A stretch of DNA of 36,900 nt. Source: CAVLCC01 sp963624975 (lineage in GTDB: Bacteria; Actinomycetota; Coriobacteriia; Coriobacteriales; CADBOM01). Made by a program: the position numbers and the translations under genes. Below the pieces are notes generated by a model that was not told where the DNA came from, ran no database searches, and was given only the letters and a program-made list of their open reading frames with translations. This document shows, one piece after another, positions 1-8,728 of this stretch (position 1 is the stretch's first letter; the number at the start of each line of letters is the position of its first letter). The stretch covers positions 1 through 36,900 of the forward strand of contig CAVFRF010000025.1 in the NCBI GenBank assembly GCA_963624975.1, read 5' to 3'.

Positions 1-421
1 CGCCCAGGCCCAGCGACATGTAGTTCCATATCGCCGTCTCGTCGTCGGGGTTGTCCATCTTGTTCACCACGAGGAAGACCGGGGTGCCCGTGCGCTTGAG
101 GAGCCTGGCCACCTTCTCGTCGTCGGCCGTCACGTCGCTGCGGCCGTCCACCATGAACACGATGGCATCGGCCTCGTCGGCGGCTATGAGCGCCTGGTCG
201 CGGATGGACTCCTGGAACCTGTCGTCGCCGGCCATCTCGATGCCGCCGGTGTCGATGAGCGTGAACTCCACGCCGTTCCAGTCGGCCTTATGGTACGAGC
301 GGTCGCGGGTAACTCCGCGGCTCTCGTGCACGATGGCCTCCGACGTTCTGGCGATCCTGTTCACGAATGTGGATTTTCCCACGTTGGGACGCCCCACCAC
401 CGCAACTATGGGTAGGCTCAT
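1..421 (-). CDS. der: GTPase Der (EngA), N-terminal fragment cut by window edge
   Basis: Ribosome-assembly GTPase with two tandem G domains; only the first 140 codons are inside the window. The protein starts MSLPIVAVVGRPNVGKST, an intact P-loop (GRPNVGKS). It continues with the switch region around SRGVTRDR, the G3 motif DTGG and the G4 motif NKMD. The ATG at 421 is preceded by AGAGGGAGAGC, a reasonable ribosome binding site. Der sits last in the long minus-strand operon, 64 bp after the radical SAM/DUF512 gene, a neighbour it often has. The second G domain and the KH-like domain must lie to the left of the window. Identification is firm; completeness cannot be judged. Confidence 0.95.
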   Translation of the reverse strand, partial: MSLPIVAVVGRPNVGKSTFVNRIARTSEAIVHESRGVTRDRSYHKADWNGVEFTLIDTGGIEMAGDDRFQESIRDQALIAADEADAIVFMVDGRSDVTADDEKVARLLKRTGTPVFLVVNKMDNPDDETAIWNYMSLGLG

Positions 422-485
422 GCTCTCCCTCTATCTTGGTTGAAGCAGACCGCCGCAAGGCGGCTGCGCTTGCAAGACCCGCCCG

Positions 486-1925
486 CTAGAGCAGGTGCAA
501 AGCCTCGAAAATGTCTTCTGCGCAATAGCATATCACGCTCACCGGGCACCCGATTGCCTGCGAGATTTCAGCGGCGCCGCGGTTGTCGAGCGTGAGGCCG
601 TCGGAGTTGAACATGGCCTCTGGCAGCAGCACCGTCGTATCCCCGAGAGCAGCACCTTGCAGGGCTTCCACGATGTCGGAGGCGGTGAGCAGCCCGCTCA
701 CGTCCACGTTGCCCCCGAAGAAGGCATTGAGCACGCAGACCACGTCGACGCGCTCGCGCGCGCGATGCGGCAGCCTCGCCACGAGGCCTCGCATGAGCGG
801 GGCCAGCGCGCCGCCGCACACGATGGCCGTGCGTCCTGCGGCGCCTTCCGGCACAGACGAGGCGCACTCGCCGTCGAGCTCGCGCTCGCAGCGCCCCAGT
901 AGGCTCTCCCAGTCGTCCACCAGCGACCTTAGCATGCCTATGCCGTCGTGGAACTGCGGGTAGCCGTCGTAGTGCTCTGCCGGCGGCAGCATGTTTGCCA
1001 CGTCGTCGCCGTACGCGTTCGCGTAGAACTCGTCGGCCAGGTGGAGCTTGGTGGCCCCGTTGATCCTACGGCTCTCTTCCTGGATCGGGCGGGCAAGCTC
1101 GATCACCTCGAGCGCCGCGGCGGAATCGTCGAACGAATGGTCGAACCTCTCCTGGTACCTCGTGTATCCCAGCGGCACCACGCCCAGCGACAGCACGTGC
1201 TCCTGTCCGACCGCCCACTGCGCCAGCTCGCGCAGCACGTCGCCGTCGTTCACGCCCGGCACCAGCACGACCTGCATATGCAGGTCGATGCCCGCGTCCA
1301 AGAGCCTGTGCATCACGTCGAGGCCGCGCTGGTGGTTCCTGCCCATGAGGGCGCGGCGGGCATCGGGGTCGAGCGCATGCACCGACATGTGCAGCGGCGA
1401 CAGCCCCATCTCGATCACGCGCTCCACGTCGGCGTCTTCCATGTTGGTGAGGGTCACGAAGTTGCCCTGCAGGAAGGAGAGCCTGTAGTCGTCGTCGCGC
1501 AGGTACATCCCCTTGCGCATGCCCTCGGGAAGCATCGCCATGAAGCAGAACGTGCAGGCGTTCCTGCAGGTGATCACGTCGTCGAAGATGTTGTCCGAGA
1601 ACTCGAAGCCCCAGTCCTGCATTGGCTGGCGTTCGAGGATTGCAGTGCACACGCGGCCGTTCGGGTCGGCGAACTCCACCTCCACGTCGAAGCCGTCGGA
1701 TGCCCAGAACCAGTCCACGATGTCGCGAAGCGGCATTCCTCCGGCGCCCAGGATGCTGCATCCGGCCGAGATGCCCGCCGCATCCGCAGGCGAACCCGGG
1801 CAGACGCTGGCCACCTTGGCACGGCAAGCACCGGGAATGCAGGCGGGGGCGTAGTCGGCGCGGTTGCCCGACGCATCTCCCCCGTTGCGTCCCAGCTTGG
1901 AGCGTAGCTTCTCGAAAATTCCCAT
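486..1925 (-). CDS. PDZ / radical SAM / DUF512 family protein
   Basis: A 479-residue member of the DUF512 radical SAM family that commonly neighbours der; its reaction is unknown. A PDZ-like N-terminus (about residues 30-80, with GSPADAAGISAG) precedes the radical SAM cluster motif CRNACTFCF (Cys120, Cys124, Cys127, CX3CX2C). The C-terminal DUF512 domain fills the last ~180 residues. The start is ATG 1925, one base past the ispH stop, with GGAGGG eight bases upstream inside the ispH 3' end. A longer frame to 1958 would overlap ispH and lacks a better ribosome site. Strong family match. By family the protein should bind one [4Fe-4S] cluster and SAM, but no substrate can be read from the sequence. 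Confidence 0.9.
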   Translation of the reverse strand: MGIFEKLRSKLGRNGGDASGNRADYAPACIPGACRAKVASVCPGSPADAAGISAGCSILGAGGMPLRDIVDWFWASDGFDVEVEFADPNGRVCTAILERQPMQDWGFEFSDNIFDDVITCRNACTFCFMAMLPEGMRKGMYLRDDDYRLSFLQGNFVTLTNMEDADVERVIEMGLSPLHMSVHALDPDARRALMGRNHQRGLDVMHRLLDAGIDLHMQVVLVPGVNDGDVLRELAQWAVGQEHVLSLGVVPLGYTRYQERFDHSFDDSAAALEVIELARPIQEESRRINGATKLHLADEFYANAYGDDVANMLPPAEHYDGYPQFHDGIGMLRSLVDDWESLLGRCERELDGECASSVPEGAAGRTAIVCGGALAPLMRGLVARLPHRARERVDVVCVLNAFFGGNVDVSGLLTASDIVEALQGAALGDTTVLLPEAMFNSDGLTLDNRGAAEISQAIGCPVSVICYCAEDIFEALHLL

Positions 1926-1926
1926 C

Positions 1927-2763
1927 CTAGAAGCCCTCCAAGACCCCGGCCACCGCATCGATGTGCGACCTGGGAGTCGAGGCGCCGGCGGTCACGCCCA
2001 CGCTCTCGCAGCCCGCGAACCACTCGTGCTCCAGCTCGCATGCCGATTCGATGTGGAAGGTGCGCGGACACGCCTCGTGGCAAATGCCGAAGAGGCGCGT
2101 GGTGTTGCCGGAGTTCCTGCCGCCTATCACCACCATGGAATCCACCTCCGAGGCGAGCTTCTTGGCCGCGTTCTGCCGCTGCTGGGTGGCCGAGCAGATG
2201 GTGTTGCTCACCTCCAGGTCGTCGAACCTGGCGCCCAGCACGTCCACGAGAGCGGCGAGCTTCTCGGGCCTCTGCGTGGTCTGCACCACCACTCCGATCG
2301 AGGTGGCCGGATCGAGTTCGGGCACGTCGCCGGCGCTCTCTATCACGCAGGCCCTGTCTCCCGAGTAGGAGAAGATGGCCTCCACCTCCGGATGCCCGGG
2401 CTCTCCCAGTATGAGCACGTAGCGGCCCTCCGAGGCCAGACGCGATGCTTCCTCCTGCGCGCGCTTCACGTGCGGGCAGGTGGCGTCGACCACCTCGAGC
2501 CCCCGCGCCTGCGCCTGCTCGATCAGACCTGATGGCACGCCGTGCGACCTGATCACCAGCAGGCCCTCGCCCGCGTCGGGCAGGCTGTCGGCAACCTCCA
2601 CGCCCTTCGACACCAGCTCGTCGACCACCTTGGGGTTGTGGATGAGCGGTCCCAGCGTGTGCACGGGGCGCCCTTCTGCCGCCTCGGCCGCGCCATAGGC
2701 CAGTTCGAGCGCGCGGTTGACCCCGTAGCATGCGCCCGAAGGCTCTGCAAGCAGCACCCGCAT
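1927..2763 (-). CDS. ispH: 4-hydroxy-3-methylbut-2-enyl diphosphate reductase
   Basis: Last enzyme of the MEP isoprenoid pathway: reductive dehydroxylation of HMBPP to IPP and DMAPP, using a [4Fe-4S] cluster. The 278 residues are slightly short but complete. The three cluster cysteines are visible: GACYGV (Cys12), DATCP (Cys96) and NTICSATQ (Cys190). The substrate-contacting histidines are HTLGPLIHN (His42), SHGVP (His74) and GHPEV (His124). A C-terminal GGRNSGNTTRL block is also typical. The gene lies 2 bp after plsC and 1 bp before the DUF512 gene, so the three are surely cotranscribed. It shows that the organism makes isoprenoids by the MEP route. Confidence 0.97.
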   Translation of the reverse strand: MRVLLAEPSGACYGVNRALELAYGAAEAAEGRPVHTLGPLIHNPKVVDELVSKGVEVADSLPDAGEGLLVIRSHGVPSGLIEQAQARGLEVVDATCPHVKRAQEEASRLASEGRYVLILGEPGHPEVEAIFSYSGDRACVIESAGDVPELDPATSIGVVVQTTQRPEKLAALVDVLGARFDDLEVSNTICSATQQRQNAAKKLASEVDSMVVIGGRNSGNTTRLFGICHEACPRTFHIESACELEHEWFAGCESVGVTAGASTPRSHIDAVAGVLEGF

Positions 2764-2765
2764 GG

Positions 2766-3551
2766 CTAGTTCTCCTCGGGTTGCTGGTCGGCTTCAGGCG
2801 CGGCGGCATCCTCCGCACCCGCAGCCTCGCTCGCGCACGCGTTCGCAACCGGCGTGGGTCCCGGATCTTTGCCTTCTGCCAGCAGGTACACCCTGCGCAT
2901 GGTCTCGCTGGTCACGGCCTCCAGGAGGTCGTTCTTCTTGAGGTCGGGCCAGTCGCGCCAGTCCACAGGTTCGCCGAACCTCAGCACCACCTTGGGAAAG
3001 CGCAGCAGCTTCGAGCCGTTGGGGCTTATCTCCAGCGGGCCTTGCAGCCCCACCGGCACGATGAGAGCATTGGCCATCTTGGCGATCAGGGCCACGCCGT
3101 CGTTGGACTTCACGCCGGTCTTGTCGCGCTTCTTGACTCTGGTGCCCTCTGGAAAGATGCCCACGTATTCGCCGTTCTTGAGCATGGCGATGGAGCGCTT
3201 GATGGCCTTGCGCCCGCGGATGTCGGCATGCACCGGGAACACCCCGAACCAGGCCAGTATGCGGTCGAGGAACCTGTGCTCGAACAGCGCCGCCTTGGCC
3301 ATGAACCTCACGCGTCTGGGCCACACGGCATCGAACACGAACATGGGGTCGGTGTACGAGGAGTGGTTGCCCGCGATGATCACGGGCCTGCCGTCGGGTA
3401 TGCGGTCGAACACGTCGCGTCCCTCGTACCTCGCCCGGAAGATGAGCCGCACGCCCGTGCCCACGATGTACTTGCCCAGTACCACCAGCACGCGCTGGGG
3501 GATGCTGTTCTCGCTGACCGGCGAATCGTATAGGGTGTCGAGGTCCTTCAT
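2766..3551 (-). CDS. plsC: 1-acyl-sn-glycerol-3-phosphate acyltransferase
   Basis: Acylates lysophosphatidic acid to phosphatidic acid at the membrane. The 261-residue protein carries the acyltransferase box NHSSYTD (HX4D, catalytic His and Asp, about residue 62) and the substrate-binding FPEGTR about 70 residues later, in the order expected of PlsC. A weakly hydrophobic N-terminal stretch (VLVVLGKYIVGTGVRLIF) probably contacts the membrane. The last ~30 residues are a low-complexity Ala/Glu-rich tail (AAGAEDAAAPEADQQPEEN) outside the family core. The ATG at 3551 abuts the cmk stop with no spacer, indicating translational coupling. cmk-plsC-ispH is a widespread arrangement. Confidence 0.92.
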   Translation of the reverse strand: MKDLDTLYDSPVSENSIPQRVLVVLGKYIVGTGVRLIFRARYEGRDVFDRIPDGRPVIIAGNHSSYTDPMFVFDAVWPRRVRFMAKAALFEHRFLDRILAWFGVFPVHADIRGRKAIKRSIAMLKNGEYVGIFPEGTRVKKRDKTGVKSNDGVALIAKMANALIVPVGLQGPLEISPNGSKLLRFPKVVLRFGEPVDWRDWPDLKKNDLLEAVTSETMRRVYLLAEGKDPGPTPVANACASEAAGAEDAAAPEADQQPEEN

Positions 3552-4262
3552 CTACGCCCGCTTCTGCTCGATAAGCTCCACGATGCGCGCCACGACTTCG
3601 TCGAAGTCCATGCCCGTGGTGTCTATCTCCACCGCGTCAGCCGCCTTGGCCAGCGGCGCGTTGGCCCTGCTGGAGTCGTAGCCGTCGCGATACTTGATCA
3701 TCTCGAGGATCGCCGCTTCGTCGGTGTCGCCCACGCCGCGCTCCCTGTTCTGCGCGACCCTCCTGCGGGCACGCTCTTCGGGAGATGCGGTGAGGAAGAC
3801 CTTCACCTCGGCGTTGGGGAACACCACGGTGCCGATGTCCCTGCCCTCCAGCACGGTGTCGACCTTGGCGGCCATGGCCCTCTGCTGCTCGACCAGCGCC
3901 TCGCGGATCTGCCCGCAAGCCGACACCACCGACACGGTGGCATCCACCTCCTTGGTGCGGATCTGCACCGTCACGTCCTGTCCGCCGATCAGGACCTTGG
4001 AGGGAGCGCCGTGCTCGTCGAACTCGAACTCGATGGGCTCGGTCTGCGCCACCTCGATGAGCTTCGCCCTCACGTCGGCCAGCTCGGGCTGCTCGTCGAG
4101 GTTGGTCATCGATTCCAGGTCGAATCCCATCTGCAGGCCGCGGTAGGTAACCGCGCGGTACATCGCGCCCGTGTCGAGCATCGCGAGGCCGAGCCTTCGT
4201 GCGACCTCCTTGGTTACCGAGGTCTTTCCGGAGCCGGCCGGCCCGTCGATCGCCACTATCAT
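3552..4262 (-). CDS. cmk: Cytidylate kinase
   Basis: Phosphorylates CMP/dCMP with ATP in pyrimidine salvage. The P-loop GPAGSGKT lies at residues 7-14 right after MIVAID, the normal N-terminus of Cmk. I therefore start at ATG 4262 (236 residues), with AGGAG upstream, rather than at the in-frame start at 4331. Further family blocks are DTGAMYRAVTYRG, LEGRDIGTVVFPNAEVKVFLTASPEERARRR and the C-terminal DTTGMDFDEVVARIVELI. About 100 bp separate it from aroA upstream, the largest internal gap in this operon apart from the one before der, so an extra promoter here is possible but none is obvious. Confidence 0.95.
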   Translation of the reverse strand: MIVAIDGPAGSGKTSVTKEVARRLGLAMLDTGAMYRAVTYRGLQMGFDLESMTNLDEQPELADVRAKLIEVAQTEPIEFEFDEHGAPSKVLIGGQDVTVQIRTKEVDATVSVVSACGQIREALVEQQRAMAAKVDTVLEGRDIGTVVFPNAEVKVFLTASPEERARRRVAQNRERGVGDTDEAAILEMIKYRDGYDSSRANAPLAKAADAVEIDTTGMDFDEVVARIVELIEQKRA

Positions 4263-4361
4263 CGTCTCTTCTCCTAATCGGTCCTGCGCGTCGCCGCGCG
4301 CTGTCTTATCGTGTTGGCTGCCTCTCGCCATGCTGTGGCGCGCTGCAGCGCCGCTCGCCCG

Positions 4362-5690
4362 CTAGCTGCCCAGCAAAGAGTCGAGCTTGGCCTCGAATCC
4401 CGGGAAGCTCACGTCGAAACAGCTGGTATCGGTCGTGACCTTGCCAAGTCCCAGGCACTTGCCCGCCACCAGCCACGTCATGGCCAGCCTGTGGTCCGAC
4501 CTCGGGTCGATCAGGGCCGCCTGATGCGGCAACCCGTGCTCCACCTCCAGGTCGTCTCCCACCTCGCGGGCGGTCGCCCCCATCTTGCACAGGCCTTCGA
4601 TTATGGCCTCCAGCCTGTTGGATTCCTTCACCCTCAGCTCCGCAACCTCCCTAAAGGTCGTGATGCCCCTGGCAGAAGTGGCCAGCAGGGCCAGCACCGG
4701 AATCTCGTCGATGAGGTTGGGCACCTCCTGCGGCTCCACCACCACCGCGCCGATGCCCGGCGCATACTTCGCCCGCACGTCGCCCATGGGCTCGTCGCCC
4801 ACCATGGTGGTGCGCTTCGTCTCGATGTCGCACCCCATGCGCCTGGCCACCTCGATGCCGGCGATGCGGGTGCGGTTGAGGCCCACGCCCTCGATGGTGA
4901 TGTCGCTGCCCGGCACCAGCGCCGCCGCCACGACCAGAAACATCGCCGAAGAGGGGTCGCCGGGAACCCTCACGTCGCACGGATGCAGCTTCTGGCCGCC
5001 GCGCAGGCTCACCCGAAACGGCTCCACGCCCACCTGCACCCCGAAGGCTGGCAGCATCAGCTCGGTGTGGTTGCGGCTCTGATACGGCTCCGAGAGGTCC
5101 ACTATCGAGCTGCAGTGCAGCCCCGCGAACATGAGCGCGGTCTTCACCTGCGCCGATGCCTTGGGCGAGGCATACTCGATGCCCCGAAGGCTCGAGCTGC
5201 CGTGCACGCGTATGGGAAGCGTTATCTCGCCTTCCGACCACGCGCCGGCGCCTGGCTTCGAGAAACTCGCGCCCATCTGGGCAAGCGGCTCTACCACGCG
5301 CTGCATCGGCCTTGCCGAGAGCGAGTCGTCGCCCGTGAGCGTGGCCTGCACGTCGTAGCCGGCCAGCATGCCCAGCAAGAGCCGGGTCGTGGTGCCGGAG
5401 TTGCCGCAGTACAAGTCGTATCCGGGGCTTTTCGGGCCTTCGTCGCCCCACCCCGTCACGGTCGCGTCGAAGCTGCCCCCGCCCCTGCGGGTCACGTCGA
5501 TGCTCGCTCCCAGCGTGGCCAGGCAGCTTGCCGTGCTGTTCACGTCCTGCGAGTCCAGCAGGTTGGTGAGCCTCGAAGTGCCCTCGGCCATCGCGGCCAT
5601 CATGAGGGCGCGATGCGATATCGACTTGTCGGGAGGCACCGTCGTGGTGCCGTGCAGGCCGCCTTCGGGCTTGCGCATTTCGCTTCTCAT
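4362..5690 (-). CDS. aroA: 3-phosphoshikimate 1-carboxyvinyltransferase (EPSP synthase)
   Basis: Sixth step of the shikimate pathway: shikimate-3-phosphate plus PEP gives EPSP. 442 residues, the normal length. Recognisable blocks are PPDKSISHRALM (residues 19-30), the PEP-binding loop GNSGTTTR (96-103), RVKESNRL, and DHRLAM near residue 400. The active-site loop reads GNSGT rather than the GNAGTAMR of the E. coli enzyme. The start overlaps the end of tyrA (tyrA stop at 5691-5693, aroA ATG at 5690), so the two aromatic genes are translationally coupled. MRSEM offers an alternative start four codons in. Confidence 0.96.
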   Translation of the reverse strand: MRSEMRKPEGGLHGTTTVPPDKSISHRALMMAAMAEGTSRLTNLLDSQDVNSTASCLATLGASIDVTRRGGGSFDATVTGWGDEGPKSPGYDLYCGNSGTTTRLLLGMLAGYDVQATLTGDDSLSARPMQRVVEPLAQMGASFSKPGAGAWSEGEITLPIRVHGSSSLRGIEYASPKASAQVKTALMFAGLHCSSIVDLSEPYQSRNHTELMLPAFGVQVGVEPFRVSLRGGQKLHPCDVRVPGDPSSAMFLVVAAALVPGSDITIEGVGLNRTRIAGIEVARRMGCDIETKRTTMVGDEPMGDVRAKYAPGIGAVVVEPQEVPNLIDEIPVLALLATSARGITTFREVAELRVKESNRLEAIIEGLCKMGATAREVGDDLEVEHGLPHQAALIDPRSDHRLAMTWLVAGKCLGLGKVTTDTSCFDVSFPGFEAKLDSLLGS

Positions 5691-6842
5691 CTAGGGCTGC
5701 ACCTCCATGTAGCCGTCGGATACGACCTTGAAGCCGCCCTCGCCGAGCGCGTCGAGCAGGCCCTGCCTGTCGCCCTCGTCGGTGAGCACCAGCTCCAGGA
5801 TCGCGGATTTGTCGGATATGTGCTCGATCTCTATCGATTGGATGTTGCATCCCATGCGCCCGGCGATGGCCGTGGCCTCGGCGATGGCACCCGGGTAGTT
5901 GCGCACCGAGATCCTGAGGGCCAGCAGGCGCTCGGAGCTTGCGCTCCACGCAGCCGGGATGCGCTGCCTCGTGGCCGAAGTGCGCTTGAGAAACTCCAGC
6001 AGCGCCTCGGAATCGCCATGAGCCACCATCTGCTCGATGCTGCCCACGATCTGGCCCATCTCGTGCAGCCCCGAGGCGATCTGCTCGCGGTTGCTCATGG
6101 CGATGTCGACCCACAGCTCGGGAGAACCCGCAGCTATGCGGGTGGAATCGCGAAAACCGCCGGCTACGATGCGGAAAAGCTCGTCCGTGCCCTCGCAGTG
6201 CCTCGATGCCAGCTCCACCAGCGAGCTTGCCACCATGTGGGGCACGTGGCTGACGAGCGCCACCATCTCGTCGTGGTGCTCGCGCGGGATGGTGATGCAG
6301 CGGGCGCCCATGGCCACCACCAGCGAGTGCAGGGCCAGAAACGACTCGTAGTCGGTGCCCTGGTCGGGGCACAGGATCCAGTACTTGCCGGCGAACATCC
6401 CCCGGGTAGCACCCGCCAAGCCGTTGACCTCGCGGCCGGCCATCGGATGGCCTGGCACGAAGCGGCTGGGGTCGCGAAGCACGCGCTCGGCGCTCTGGCA
6501 GATCTGGGTCTTTGTGGAAACGGTGTCGGTGACGATGCCGTCGTAGCCGCTATCGGCGATGCGCTGCAGGTACCCCTCGGCGTATGCAGGCGGCATGCAC
6601 AAGATCACGAGGTCCACGGCGTTTTGAGCCAGCATGGCATCGAGCTGCGAATCGGCGGCCTCGACCCCCCTGTCGACGATTCCGCGTTCCAGCGCCTCGT
6701 CGATGGTCGAGCGCCTGGGCGCCACCCCTACCACCTCGATGGCAGGGTCGGCATCGTGCACGGCCATGGCCACGGAGCCTCCGATAAGGCCCAGCCCCAC
6801 CACCATCACGCTCTTTATATGAGATATCCCCGTTTCGTTCAT
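5691..6842 (-). CDS. tyrA: Prephenate dehydrogenase with C-terminal ACT domain
   Basis: NAD(P)-dependent oxidative decarboxylation of prephenate for tyrosine synthesis. The 383-residue protein has the Rossmann motif GLGLIGGS at residues 16-23 and the prephenate-binding VPGHPMAGRE block. The last ~90 residues (from LLALRISVRNYPGAIAEA) form an ACT domain, the usual site of tyrosine feedback. No chorismate mutase domain is fused. It starts 13 bp after the rluB stop and runs into aroA. Placement of tyrA-aroA between scpAB-rluB and cmk puts aromatic synthesis inside a chromosome-segregation/translation operon. Confidence 0.94.
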   Translation of the reverse strand: MNETGISHIKSVMVVGLGLIGGSVAMAVHDADPAIEVVGVAPRRSTIDEALERGIVDRGVEAADSQLDAMLAQNAVDLVILCMPPAYAEGYLQRIADSGYDGIVTDTVSTKTQICQSAERVLRDPSRFVPGHPMAGREVNGLAGATRGMFAGKYWILCPDQGTDYESFLALHSLVVAMGARCITIPREHHDEMVALVSHVPHMVASSLVELASRHCEGTDELFRIVAGGFRDSTRIAAGSPELWVDIAMSNREQIASGLHEMGQIVGSIEQMVAHGDSEALLEFLKRTSATRQRIPAAWSASSERLLALRISVRNYPGAIAEATAIAGRMGCNIQSIEIEHISDKSAILELVLTDEGDRQGLLDALGEGGFKVVSDGYMEVQP

Positions 6843-6855
6843 AAGGTGGATTCTA

Positions 6856-7770
6856 CTACCTGATGCAGCGCCTCAGCGCGTCCACCTCGGCGCTTTGCAG
6901 CAAGCGCCACGAGCCTTCGGGCAAATCGCCCAGCTCGACCGTGCCGAACGACCTGCGATGCAGCTCGAGCACCGGGTGTCCCACGGCCTCGCACATGCGC
7001 TTGACCTCGCGTTTGCGGCCTTCGGTGAGCACCAGCTCCAGCAGGGTCGCGTCGGGGCGGCTCTGCATCACGCGCACCTTGGCGGGCAGCGTCATGCCGT
7101 CGTCGAGCTTCACGCCATGCGAGAGAGTCTGCAGCGCGCGGTCGCCGACCTGGCCGTCCACCAGCGCCTCGTAGGTCTTCTCCACGCCGTGCTTCGGGCC
7201 CAGCAGCCGATGTCCCAGCTCGCCATCGGTGGTGAACAGCAGCACCCCCGTGGTGTCCATGTCCAGCCGGCCTATGGGGAAAAGGCCGGGGTACTCGCGC
7301 GTGGGCACCAGCTCGGCCACCACGTGGCGGGCATGCGGGTCCTTCATGGTGGAAACGTAGCCGGCCGGCTTGTTGAGAAGCACCACCACGGGTGCGGCGC
7401 CCCACTTCACGCGGATGCCGTCGACCTCCACCACGTCGGAATTGGGATCGACCTTGCTGCCAAGCTCGGTGGTCACCACGCCGTTGACCTTCACGCGCCC
7501 GGCCGTCATGAGATTCTCGGAACCGCGACGCGAAGCCACCCCGGCGCGTGCAAGGAATTTCTGCAGACGCAAGGGGTAGTCCACGTGCTGGGTTTGAGCG
7601 TCGGGCGCGCCAGTGGAGTCGTGCGGCTTGCCGCAACCGTCCTTCGCGTTGCGCGCGCACTGCATGCCGCGAGCAGATCTGCCTTGCGGCCTTTGTCCAC
7701 CACGGTGGTTGCCCGGTTCGCGCGAGCTTTGCCCACTGCGGGGCTTGCCGTTTGTAGCTTTATCTGACAT
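6856..7770 (-). CDS. rluB: rRNA pseudouridine synthase, RsuA/RluB family
   Basis: Isomerises a uridine in rRNA, probably in 23S rRNA. The 304-residue protein begins with a basic, Gly/Arg-rich, probably disordered stretch of about 65 residues. An S4 RNA-binding domain follows (RLQKFLARAGVASRRGSE ... GRVKVNG). The catalytic core has the Asp motif GRLDMDTTG (Asp170) and the family's C-terminal LTEGRKREVKRM. The start is ATG 7770, 7 bp after the scpB stop with GGAG ten bases upstream; the frame extends to 7875 but that part overlaps scpB. scpA-scpB-rluB order is widely conserved. RluB versus another RsuA-family member cannot be settled by eye. Confidence 0.9.
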   Translation of the reverse strand: MSDKATNGKPRSGQSSREPGNHRGGQRPQGRSARGMQCARNAKDGCGKPHDSTGAPDAQTQHVDYPLRLQKFLARAGVASRRGSENLMTAGRVKVNGVVTTELGSKVDPNSDVVEVDGIRVKWGAAPVVVLLNKPAGYVSTMKDPHARHVVAELVPTREYPGLFPIGRLDMDTTGVLLFTTDGELGHRLLGPKHGVEKTYEALVDGQVGDRALQTLSHGVKLDDGMTLPAKVRVMQSRPDATLLELVLTEGRKREVKRMCEAVGHPVLELHRRSFGTVELGDLPEGSWRLLQSAEVDALRRCIR

Positions 7771-7777
7771 GCGCGTG

Positions 7778-8728
7778 CTACTCCGAGGGCTCGTCTGCAG
7801 AAGCACTCGCGGTGGAACTTGCAGCACCAGTATCCGCCGGGACAGCGTCCTCAGGTGCGGAACCCGCGGCGGCATCCAGCCCTCCTGCTGCGAACGGCTC
7901 GTCGCCCACCTCGAAGGTCATCACGTCGTCCTCGAGGTCGGCATCGTCGTAGCCTTCCGCCATGTCCTGCTCGTCGTCCAGCACGTCGGCAAACGAGCTT
8001 GCCGAAAGCCTCTCGGTGATGAGGCGCTTCGTCTCCTCGTTGGCGGCGTAGTCCTCCAGGGGTGGAAGGTCCTTCACCGACTTCAAGCCGAACTTCTCGA
8101 GGAACGTTCGCGTGGTCGCGTAGAGGATTGGCTGGCCGGGGCTCTTGGTGTCGCGCCCCGCCTCGCGCACGATGCCCTTCTCCACCAGCGAAGACACCAC
8201 CGCGTCGGAATTCACGCCCCTGATCGACGACACCACGGCGCGGGTCGTCGGCTGGTTGTAGGCAATCACGGCCAGCGCCTCCAGCGCGGCCTGCGAGAGC
8301 TTCTGCGTGTCCCACGAAAGCACGTATCGCTCGATGATGTCGTGGTAGGCCGGATGCGAGTAGAGCCTCCATCCGCCGGCCACCTCGCGCAGCTGGATGC
8401 CGCGGTCGTCGTCTTCGTACTCCGCGGCCAGGCTCACGAGTATCTCGTCAAGCTCGCCCAGCGAAATGTCGAGGATGAGCGATAGCCTGGCTGTGGTTAC
8501 CGGCTCGTCCGACACGAACAGCAGAGCCTCCACCGCTCCCCTGTTGTAGCGTGCCCTGCGTTTTGCAGCCTGCTCGGGAGTCTCCTCGTCGGGCTGTTCC
8601 GCTTCAAACGCATCGGAGTCAACGGCGGCCATGTCGTGTTCCATCGAGCTATCGGCACCTTCTGCAGAGACTGCACTCGCAGTCCGCTCGTCGTCGTATT
8701 GGTTATCGCTTGCTTCGCCGTAGATCAT
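7778..8728 (-). CDS. scpB: Segregation and condensation protein B
   Basis: Winged-helix kleisin partner that with ScpA and SMC compacts and segregates the chromosome. The core covers about residues 60-230 (AVEALLFVSDEPVTTARLS, the family's EALAVIAYNQPTTR block, and RTFLEKFGLKSVKDLPPL). Acidic low-complexity tails of about 60 residues at the N-terminus and 80 at the C-terminus make it much longer (316 aa) than the usual ~190. Its ATG overlaps the scpA stop by the ATGA arrangement at 8725-8728, so the two subunits are translationally coupled. Confidence 0.95.
   Translation of the reverse strand: MIYGEASDNQYDDERTASAVSAEGADSSMEHDMAAVDSDAFEAEQPDEETPEQAAKRRARYNRGAVEALLFVSDEPVTTARLSLILDISLGELDEILVSLAAEYEDDDRGIQLREVAGGWRLYSHPAYHDIIERYVLSWDTQKLSQAALEALAVIAYNQPTTRAVVSSIRGVNSDAVVSSLVEKGIVREAGRDTKSPGQPILYATTRTFLEKFGLKSVKDLPPLEDYAANEETKRLITERLSASSFADVLDDEQDMAEGYDDADLEDDVMTFEVGDEPFAAGGLDAAAGSAPEDAVPADTGAASSTASASADEPSE

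Noticed and set aside
422..485. GC hairpin between the DUF512 gene and der as a terminator
   Set aside because: CCGCC/GGCGG stem has no following T-run, and der continues in the same operon.
4311..6863. 850-codon open frame on the plus strand opposite aroA and tyrA
   Set aside because: His/Arg/Ala-rich translation with no family resemblance; it is the antisense shadow of two firm genes in GC-rich DNA.
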